From NCBI GenBank assembly GCA_036365145.1, contig JAEOAD010000018.1, positions 13,188,501 to 13,252,500 on the forward strand: a stretch of 64,000 nucleotides of DNA, in the 5' to 3' direction. The notes beneath the pieces are model-generated. The model was not told where the DNA came from. It did not search any database and was given only the letters and a program-made list of their open reading frames with translations. This document shows, piece by piece, positions 55,195-64,000 of the stretch. This DNA comes from Orientallactaga sibirica (Eukaryota; Chordata; Mammalia; Rodentia; Dipodidae). A program made the translations under genes and the position numbers. Position 1 is the first letter of the stretch, and each line of letters starts with the position of its first letter.

Positions 55195-58100
55195 ATGGAG
55201 ATATCAAATACATATATTTCAATAATAACTATTAATATCAATGGCCTCAATGCCCCAACCAAAAGACACAGACTTGCAAACTGGATTAAAAAGCAGGATC
55301 CTACCATCTGTTGCCTCCAGGAAACTCACCTCTCATTAAAAGATAGAAACCTTCTTAGGGTGAAAAGTTGGAAAAAGGTATTTCAAGCAACTGGGCCTAG
55401 GAAATAAGAAGGGGTTGCTATCCTAATTTCTGACAGGATAGACTTCATACCACGATTAGTGAGGAAAGATAAAGAAGGTCACTTTATACTGATTAAAGGA
55501 ACATTCCAACAGGAGGACATCACAATTCTAAACATATATGCTCCCAACACGGGGGCTCCCAATTTCATCAAACAAACACTATTAGACTTAAGGTCAAAGA
55601 TAACTCCTAACACAATAGTACTGGGTGACTTCAATACCCCACTCTCATCACTTCACAGGTCTATCCAGCAAAAAATAAACAGAGAAACATCTGCATTAAA
55701 TGATATCATGGAACAAATGGACCTAACAGATATATACAGAACATTCCATCCAAATGCTGCAGAATATACATTCTTTTCAGCAGCACATGGGACATTCTCT
55801 AAAATAGACCATATAATAGGACACATATCAAATCTTAACAAATACAAGAAAACTGAAATAATCCCTTGTATGCTATCTGACCACAATGGGATTAAACTGC
55901 AAATCAGCAACAAGAAAAACTTCAGAGCATACAGAAGTTCATGGAGACTAAACAGTACATTACTGAACGATATATGGGTCATTGAAGAAATTAAAAGGGA
56001 AATCAAGAAATTCATAGAATCAAATGATGATGAGAATACAACATACCAAAACCTTTGGGACACAATGAAGGTAGTCCTTCGAGGAAATTTATAGCCCTAA
56101 GTGCCTATATTAAGAAATTAGAGCGCTCACAACTAAACAATTTAATGCTTCACCTTAAGGCCTTGGAAAGAGAAGAACAAGGCAAACCAAAAATCAGTAG
56201 ATGGGAAGAAATAATAAAGGTTAGGGCAGAAATTAATCAAATGGAAACCAAAAAAACAATAAAAAAATCAATGAAACAAAGAGTTAGTTTTTTGAAAGGA
56301 TAAACAAGGTTGACAAACCCTTAGCAAATCTGACCAAAAGAAAGAGAGAAGAGACAAAAATTGATAAAATTAGAGATGAAAAAGGCAACATCATAACAGA
56401 TACCAAAGAAATTCAGAAAATCACATGGACATACTTTAAGAATATGCCTCTAAGTTTGAAAACCTGAAAGAAACGGATGATTTCTTTGATTCATATGACC
56501 TACCAAAATTAAATCAAGATGAGATAAACCATTTAAACAGACCTATAACAACCAGAGAGATCCAAGCAATTATAAAAAGTCTCCCAATTAAAAAAAGCCC
56601 AGGCCCAGATGGATTCACTGCTGAATTTTACCAGACATTCCTGGAAGATCTAACACCAATGCTTCTCAAACTTTTCCATAAAATAGAAAAGGAAGGAATT
56701 CTACTGAAATCCTTCTATGAAGCCACCATCACCCTGATACCCAAACCAGACAAAGACAGATCAAAAAAAAAGAAAATTACAGACCAATCTCCCTCATGAA
56801 CATAGATGCAAAAATTCTCAACAAAATACTGGCAAACAGAATACAAGAATATATCGGAAAGATTATTCACCCTGACCAAGTAGGCTTTATCCCGGAGATG
56901 CAGGGATGGTTCAACATATGCAAATCCATAAATGTAATACATCATATAAATGGTCTGAAGGACAAAAATCACATGGTCATCTCAATAGATGGAGAAAAGG
57001 CATTTGACAAAATCCAACACCCCTTCATGGTGAAAGTATTACAGAAACTGGGAATAGAAGGAACATTTCTCAACATAATAAAAGCTATTTATGACAAACC
57101 TACAGCCAACATAATACTAAATGGGGAAAAACTTGAAGCTTTTCCTCTAAATTCAGGAACAAGACAAGGGTGTACATTTTCCCCACTACTATTTAATATA
57201 GTACTGGAAGTCTTACCCATAGCAATAAGGAAAGAGACACTCATAAAAGGGATACAAATCGGAAGGGAAGAGATCAAACTATCATTATTTGCAGATGATA
57301 TGATTCTATACATAACAGACCCTAAAGACTCTACCCACAAACTGTTAGAGCTGATAAACACTTTTAGCAATGTAACAGGATACAAAATAAAAACACAGAA
57401 ATCAGTAGTTTTTCTATACACTAACAACAAATGTGCAGGGGATGAAATCAGCGAATCTCTCCCATTCACAATTGCCTCAAAAAAAAAAAAATACCTTGGA
57501 ATAAACTTAACCAAGGAAGTGAAGGATCTCTACAATGAGAACTTTAAAAAACTCGAGCGACAAACTGCTGAAGACACAAGGAAATGGAAAGACATCCCAT
57601 GCTCCTGGATTTGAAAAATCAATATTGTGAAAATGTCAATCTTACCAAAAGCAATCTACACATTTAATGCGATCCTCATTAAAATCCCAATAGCATTCTT
57701 CACAGAAACAGAAAAAAAAAATCCTAAAATTCATCTGGAAACACAAAAAACCTCGAATAGCCAAAACAATTTTGCGCAACAAAAATCAGGGTGGTGGTAT
57801 AATCACAGACTATTTTAAATTATATTACAAAGCCATAGTAACAAAAACAGCAAGGTACTGGCACAAGGACAGAAATGTAGATCAATGGAACAGAATAGAA
57901 AACCCAAATATTAATCCAGGCAGCTACAGCCACCTGATTTTTGACAAAAATGCCAAAAAATATTCATTGGAGAAAAGATAGCCTCTTTAATAAGTGGTGC
58001 TGTGAAAACTGGACATCTGTATGTAAAAGGATAAACACAGATCCTTGTCTCTCTCCATGCACAAGAGTCAAGTCCAAATGGATCAGGGACCTTAATACCA

Positions 58101-59019
58101 GACCTGAAACTCTGAAACTGCTAGAGGAAAAGGTAGGGGAAACCCTTCACCATATTGGCATAGGCAAGGACTTTCTGAATATAACTCCAATTGCTCAGGG
58201 AATAAAACAACTAATCAAACACTGGGACCTTATGAAATTACAAAGCTTTTGTACAGCAAAGGACACTGTGAATAGAGCAAAAAGAAAACCTACAGAATGG
58301 GAGAAAATCTTTGCCAGCTATACATTTGACAGAGGATTATTTTCCAGAATATACAAAGAACTCAAAAAAACACAGTAATAAGAATTCAGACAACCCAGTT
58401 TAAAAATGGGCTATGGAACTAAATAGAGAATTCACAGAAGATAAAATACAGATGGCATATAAACATCTAAAAAATTGTTCCACATCCTTAGCCATCAGGG
58501 AAATGCAAATTAAAACCACTTTGAGATTCCATTTCACTCCTGTCAGAATGGCTACCACGAAGAAAACAAATGACAATAAGTGTTGGCGTGGATGCGGAAA
58601 AAGAGGAACCCTTCTACACTGTTGGAGGGAATGTAATCTGGTCCAGCCATTGTGGAAATCAGTGTGGAGGTTCTTGAGACAGCTAAAAATAGATTTACCA
58701 TATGATCCAGCTATAGCACTCCTAGGCATATATCCAGAGGACCCTTCTCACTACCTTAGAGATACTTGCACAACCATGTTTATTGCTGCTCTATTCACAA
58801 TAGCTAGGAAATAGAACCAGCCTAGATGTCCCTCCACAGATGAATGGGTAATAAAGATGTGGTACATTTACACAATGGAGTTCTATTCAGTGGTAAAGAA
58901 AAATGAAATTATGAAATTTGCAGGGAAATGGATGGATCTGGAAAGAATTATACTAAGTGAGGTAACCCAGGCTCAGAAAGCCAAACGTCACATGTTCTCT
59001 CTCATATGTGGATCCTAGC
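55195..59019 (+). pseudogene. L1-A ORF2 (endonuclease and reverse transcriptase), broken
   Basis: Starts MEISNTYISIITININGLN. The endonuclease has QETHLSLKDRNLL, NIYAPNTGAPNFIKQ, LGDFNTPLSSL and SDHNGIKLQI. The RT has [20 protein letters not shown] and [12 protein letters not shown]. The C-terminal knuckle [18 protein letters not shown] is at about 58585-58640. In-frame stops lie at 55405, 57612 and 58812. Frameshifts occur near 56082, 56270, 56770 (an A-run), 57718, 57960 and 58375. All main domains are still visible, so inactivation was recent relative to the other L1s. Confidence 0.9.
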
Positions 59020-60326
59020 TACAAATGTATAGACCTGTGTGTGAACTGGAACCAAAAATAGATACCAGAAACCAGCAAGCTGGTAAAAGGCTATAAAGGG
59101 AGGGAGGAAAGGGAAGGACTTAAGTGTATGTTATTGCTCATATGTAAGTAGAAGAACAGATTACAGGGAGGGGAATGGCCTAGGCAAGGCCATGGGAAGA
59201 GAATGCATAAAAGAAGGGCAGGGGGAGGGTCAATCTAAATTCAAGATATTGTGAATAAGACTTATGTAAACCTACATTTTTGAAGAATGGCACATCTAGA
59301 AGCTGTAGACTGTTACTAAAAAAATTTCAGTGCCTGGGATGGGATACCGTCCAGTGAGTTGTTGGCCAAGGAGGTCCCAGTAGCCTCCAAAACATTAAAG
59401 GCTTTTGCCAAAGCCCTTGGTTTCCCTTGAGAAACAGATAGTAAGACCCTATTGCTGAAGACATCTCTTGCCTGAGAGGCAAGGTCACTGAGAAAGCAAG
59501 CTGGTGCTGAGTAGAAAACCTTCTCCCTATAGACCAGACAACTGAAAGCTGGAAAAAGCTGCACTGCATGCGGCCGTATGGGAGACAGAAGTCATCAGCA
59601 GTGAAAACAGTGGACACTGAATGGGTGCAATAGTGGCATGTCTACTCTTGGGGTAACCAACTGCTCCATAATTGGACTGAAAGCCCTCTCTACGGGAGGG
59701 AATACATACCTGATACTGAAAAACCTAAGCAAAAGTCTATGGCAGGTGAGGTCATGAGCCTTAGGGGTATAAAGCCTGCTCTTGTCTCACTAAATGTATA
59801 TATTATTCCCACCAAGCTGCCCTGAAAGCACTACACTTAATGTTCATATTCACATATTAACGCTACTTTCACTTCTGGTTAGAGAAGCTTCTCTTTTCAG
59901 ATGGTGATGCCCACTGGGATGACCCAAAAGGCAACATAGTGCTGAGAAGAAGGGATGGAGGAGTGCCCAGCACTGAAACACCTCTGTCACACACTCCAAG
60001 GTTCAGGGACCATTGCGGAAGAGGGGGTGGATAGAATGGAAGAGCCAAAGGAAGGGTATGACTTCTTACAATGCAACTGCCCAGACAGAAATTGGCCTCG
60101 ATATCCATGACCTTGTAGTGCCTAGCAATACCTTCACAAGACCCTCAAAATGGAAGAAAAAGATGATGACATCAAATTAAAAGAGAGACTAATGGAGAGA
60201 GGGAGGGGATATGATGGAGATTGGCGTTCTAAAGTGGAATGGGGGAGGGGAGCGAATATCATATGTTTTTTGTATGTAAGTATAGAAGGTGTCAATAAAA
60301 AATAATAAATAATTTTAAAAAAGAGG
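59020..60326 (+). other. L1 3' UTR
   Basis: Long 3' UTR shared with copies at 35400-36695, 48405-49577 and 18930-19117, ending in GTCAATAAAAAATAATAAAT and a short A-rich stretch. This is where the other copies stop. Confidence 0.8.
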
Positions 60327-60489
60327 ATCAGATTTGCAAGTGTACCAGTTTATCTGTAAAAGAGTATTTAAATTGTAATGAGCTAGCCCCGTCCCCCTTT
60401 TGTGAGATCGACTGTGGAGCCTTTCTTGAGCTCCTTATGTAATCACACAGATAAAAATAAATAATAAAAAGAAATTCCGTTCTGTCACC

Positions 60490-60511
<22 letters not shown>
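60327..60511 (+). other. Probable 3'-transduced flank with poly(A)
   Basis: After the normal L1 end come 164 bases unrelated to other L1 copies. They contain a second polyadenylation region (AAAATAAATAATAAAAAG, near 60455) and then a run of about 22 or more A before the TSD. It looks like read-through of the L1 signal to a downstream one. Confidence 0.65.
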
Positions 60512-60520
<9 letters not shown>

Positions 60521-60762
60521 TGGAAGTCAAGCAAGTCAAATCATGTAACTCTAATGAGTTAACTTCAGGAAAGCGAAAGATTTACTAAAATCTTATTCAT
60601 AGCATACAGATTATGGCATGCTTTAGAATGTTTTTGGGCCCTGTTTTCATCTGCTTTCTCAGGAGCCTATCTGTGATCCTAATATTGTTCCTCTTTTTTT
60701 GATATGCCATCTAAGGCAAGTGAAATGGATTAATAGCTCTATGTCTTTACCTATTCCTACAT

Positions 60763-60918
60763 TCATTTTTTTTTTTTTTTTGAGGTAGGGTCTCATTCTA
60801 GCAAAGGCTGACCTGGAATTCACTATGTAGTCTCAGAGTGGCCTTGAACTCATGGTGATCCTCCTACCTCTGCCTCCCAAGTGCTGGGATTAAAGGTATG
60901 TGCCACCATGCCTGGCCC
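60763..60918 (-). mobile_element. B1-type SINE
   Basis: Minus-strand B1-like copy with T-run, GAGGTAGGGTCTCATTCTAG to GTGCCACCATGCCTGGCCC. The flanks CATTCATT and ATTCATTC are similar. Confidence 0.92.
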
Positions 60919-63260
60919 CTCAATTCATTCTTTCGTTCTATCAATTTACATTTTATTACTGACCCTCACATTGATAAATCCCATGATCTTTGTTTTTCTT
61001 TCTTTCTTTCTTTCTTTTTATTTCCTAGCAGTATTCAATCCTGTTAGCCATTTCCTCTGTTCAATACTTATGTCTTCCCCTCAGAGATAGAACATTTGGG
61101 AGGCAATTCATGTACATCAGTCATGAAAGTGTCTCTCTAATCTGATGGGATGGGTATCCTAAGAGAAGATACCAGAATCCTCTCTGACATGTAAGAGCAC
61201 AGCAAGAAGGCTGCCTGTTCTGTAAGCTAGGAAGAAAATAATCACCAGAAACCAAACCCTAATAGACCTTGCTTTTGGACTTCTTAGCCTCAGAAGAGAG
61301 GGAAAAGAAACATCTTTTCTTCAAGCCATAATTCCAGTACTTGTCACTCCACACAGACTAAGCTATCGTTTTTGGAAACACTTCAAACACACTACCAGCC
61401 TTTCCTCTTGCCTTTTGCAATACAAATCAGTCTACTTTAATTGACAATAAAGGTAGGACTTTCTCAAGGATGACTGCCAGGCTTTTTCTTCTTACTCTGT
61501 ATGCTCTCCTTAGAGGTCCTCATCCACGTTTAGTTGTGTCCATCAGTGGTATCCTAGGTATCCCAACTCCTTCCTCAGCTTGTGCATGGTTTCTTTAGTT
61601 TCCTAATCCTCAACCCATCTCCCAACAACAATCATTTCATAGTTCAATATTTGTAACATAATTTATTATGTTTTCTATTTTGCTTTTCTCTCCCACTTAA
61701 ATACAAGGTGTATGATAGGAGAGATCCTTGCTGGTCTTGTGCAGTATGTATCTCTAGGCTTGAGCACATACACAAACTGGCAATTAATTCCTTGTTGGGG
61801 GGATAAATCTGGGACTTCTGAGTTTGGCCACAGGAAGTAATGGGGCAAGAATCATTCTCTCACTTTAAAACATCTTAAGCATAAAGATAGAATCCACAAA
61901 TGGGATTGAAACATGGGCTGACAGGCAGTGTGGGATGATGATTCCTAAAAGAAGATAAAAGCCCTAAAACTGCACTGGTTTGGTGCTTGGTCGTTTTTCA
62001 GGCTGCATGACATGGGAAGAAACCCAGGAGAGCTTTGGAAATACTCTTTAGTCTAGGAGACCGTATAGAGTTTGTGAGCCCAATGTGGCTAGGATTTTGG
62101 GACAGGAAAGAACCCTGGAAAGGAGTTGGGTGTATATACTCCATAGGACTGCTTGGAACATTTGTGCCTTTAGACAAACACTGAGGTGGGAGTCAGAGCA
62201 TAAATATTTCCCAAGGCTGTAAAAGGGGACCATGTGCAAAACTGATAGAAGATATACAGGATGATATACTTTGCATTTATACTTAAAATTTACTTAATTT
62301 TACTTAAATTATACTTAAAATTTATTCCTCTACCCTTTGTGCCAATAGTCAACAGTTTGATTATCACTTGGAGCTACAAATCCAATTCTGTGGGCAAAGA
62401 ACCAACTCTCTCCTTATGAACATGCACTTCTGCTGATTCTGATGCATGCAGAAGTGTGCAGATCCTGTCTAAGGCACAGCCATTCTCATCTGTGCTATGA
62501 TAAGGGTCTAGTCCTACAATCTTGCCTTTTATCTGCTGACCAATCTCCCCAGCCCCCCCTTCTTTCCATATAAACTATATTCTTTCTGAAAAATCATTCT
62601 GGTTCACTATCACTTGGTCTAAGTCGTATTCACCCTTCAAGGTTCAGTTTAATGGGCATTTTCATAGCAAGTTTTTCATTTCATTTCATCTATCATAGCA
62701 CTAGTGTTATGATAAAATCTCCCTAACATTATTCGTACCACATTAGTATTGAGATCTTACTGGGAAGTTGTGAAATTACTTGCTCAATGCCTGCTCTCCC
62801 AATAAATATAAAAATGAAAGCAAGACCCACGCTTGGTTTTGTCTTTCCTTGTTGCCTGTGTGTCTAGCCTAGTGGCTAGGACAATGAAGACAAGCTTTTG
62901 TTTGTATGAGACTGAACTTGTATATATTAAGATCCTTTTAATGTAGCCACTCATAGTGAAACTATTACAGGTGAGCATACCCCACCAATCAGTGACAAAT
63001 ATTTCTTTTTTTTAACTGATTGCATATTAACTTTTTAATACAAGTGTTATCAAGGAGATGCCATACTCAAAGTGCCAAGTAGTTAAGTTGTGCCCACTTC
63101 AGACAAATATTTCTTAATGAACAAATTAGTGGGCCTTTAAAGTTTAGCTTTCTAGGTTCCCATAACCGAGAAAAAAAGTAGCAACAAATGAATTTACCAG
63201 TGTGGACACAACTAGGAGGGGAGGGGGAAGAAGTTAAAATGTCATTTAAAACAAAACAAA
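60919..63260. other. Unique sequence, probable LCORL intron
   Basis: About 2.3 kb with only a short (TTTC)n tract near 61000 and no family I recognise. Short open frames lack coding features. Near 62535 a CCAATCTCCCCAGCCCCC scrap may be a SINE end. Confidence 0.5.
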
Positions 63261-63450
63261 GGGCTAGAGAGATGTGTAAGTGGTTAAGACTCTTGCCTGC
63301 AAAGCTGAAGGACGCAGGTTCAATTCCTCAGTACCCATGTAAAGCCAGATGTACAGGTGACACATGTGTCTGGAGTCCATGTGCTGTGGTAGAGGCCCTG
63401 GTGCACTCATTCTCTGTCTCTCTCAAGTAAATAAATAAATTAATTAAACA
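63261..63450 (+). mobile_element. tRNA-derived SINE
   Basis: GGGCTAGAGAGATGTGTAAG, B-box-like GGTTCAATTCC, GCCAGATGTACAGGTGAC core and AAATAAATAAATT tail. Confidence 0.9.
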
Positions 63451-64000
63451 ATACAAAGAAAAAAGTGGAGGGATACAATCATTCAGATACCTAAACTGTT
63501 TTTTTTTCCTTTTCTCTTCTTTTTTTTTTTGTGGGGGGTAGGAATAGGTGAGGAGATTAATTAATCTGCAGGTGAATTCATTAGAATTCATATAATAATA
63601 ATAATCACAGAATACTCAGAGCCAAACTGAAGAAAACTGCTTACTGCACTGAAAAAAATGTGGAAATGGTTATGAGGAAAGTTTGACTACACATTTTGAA
63701 TGAATTCTCAAGCCCAGACCAGAGCAGAAAATGACAAGGTAATTGAGTACACTGCACAGAATCTAGGGGATCAGAACAGAAGATGAACCTGCACTCAGCA
63801 CTGGAACCAGGAACTATGAAAAGAAGAATGAACAGTACTCTGTACGCATTGGAGCCAGGGGCTCTGAACCGAAGAACCATATGCCAAGAATTTTGATTAT
63901 TAAGTGAAGAAATGGAGATAGAGTAGGTTTGGTGGCCATGATTATTATACCAACTATTTCCTGATTGTGTTGTGCAAATCTTTGTTTTCCCTTGGATACC
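63451..64000. other. Unique sequence to window end
   Basis: AT-rich, with a T-run and GTGGGGGG near 63530 and two similar short segments near 63780 and 63845 (CTGGAACCAGG, TTGGAGCCAGG). No gene recognised. Confidence 0.45.

Larger units (their letters stand above)
52947..60529 (+). mobile_element. Near-full-length LINE-1 with TSD, inactive (L1-A)
   Basis: AAAAAATACTGGAAGTCA is present at 52947-52964 and 60512-60529. Between them are a 5' UTR (52965-54051), ORF1 (54052 to about 55150), ORF2 (55195 to about 59019), a 3' UTR to about 60326, 164 extra bases and a terminal A-run. Total length is about 7.5 kb. ORF1 has one frameshift near its end, and ORF2 has several stops and frameshifts, so the element cannot retrotranspose. 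It is the youngest-looking large L1 here. Confidence 0.92.

Noticed and set aside
1..64000. CRISPR arrays, bacterial operons, riboswitches, replication origins
   Set aside because: The sequence is animal nuclear DNA. Repeats here are SINE, LINE, LTR or microsatellite, and none has regular spacers.

Overview
The window looks like rodent nuclear DNA. It is AT-rich and intron-rich, and packed with short 7SL-derived B1-type SINEs, tRNA-derived SINEs with A- and B-box-like segments, older ID/B1 composite (B4-like) SINEs, three large sense LINE-1 (L1) elements plus one old antisense L1, ERVL-MaLR LTRs and one betaretrovirus-like ERV. The SINE consensus is not the one I associate with mouse or rat. 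I infer a non-murid mouse-related rodent, with a dipodoid (jerboa-like) genome as my best guess.

Genes: bases 1 to about 25260 carry the 3' part of NCAPG (condensin I subunit CAP-G) on the + strand. Nine coding exons (1919-2038, 13101-13325, 19210-19391, 19643-19817, 21095-21256, 21492-21618, 21970-22059, 24091-24160, 25070-25193) join in one continuous frame of 424 residues plus stop. All visible junctions are GT/AG, and a poly(A) signal lies 46 bases after the stop. A convergent minus-strand exon at 27329-27509 has a good splice acceptor and a 59-residue reading frame. From position and character it is probably the last coding exon of a short LCORL isoform; NCAPG and LCORL are tail-to-tail neighbours in other mammals. 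Everything beyond about 27.5 kb would then be LCORL intron.

Layout: 0-13 kb is one large NCAPG intron holding SINEs, a minus-strand MaLR provirus (6147-7950) nested in an older SINE, and a possible hAT-transposase fossil near 8.4 kb. 13.3-19.2 kb is an intron made mostly of an old antisense L1, with a 285-bp polypyrimidine array and a perfect 116-bp inverted repeat. 19-25 kb is the compact 3' end of NCAPG. 25.2-28.4 kb is repeat-poor. 28.5-36.7 kb is a decayed L1 (L1-C) carrying an inserted 3'-UTR-like retrocopy. 37.35-40.71 kb is a short betaretrovirus-like ERV with gag and an integrase fragment between two LTRs. 42.36-46.59 kb is an internally deleted L1 (L1-B) with target-site duplication. 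47.6-52.7 kb holds MaLR LTRs, an L1 3'-UTR remnant and SINEs. 52.97-60.51 kb is a nearly full-length but dead L1 (L1-A), flanked by a clear target-site duplication and carrying a probable 3' transduction. 60.5-64 kb is mostly unique intronic sequence.

I see no convincing new gene system. The most unusual structures are the perfect inverted repeat at 16.2-16.8 kb, the polypyrimidine/G-rich array at 15.1-15.4 kb, the gag-plus-integrase ERV and the L1 with its extra 3' tail.
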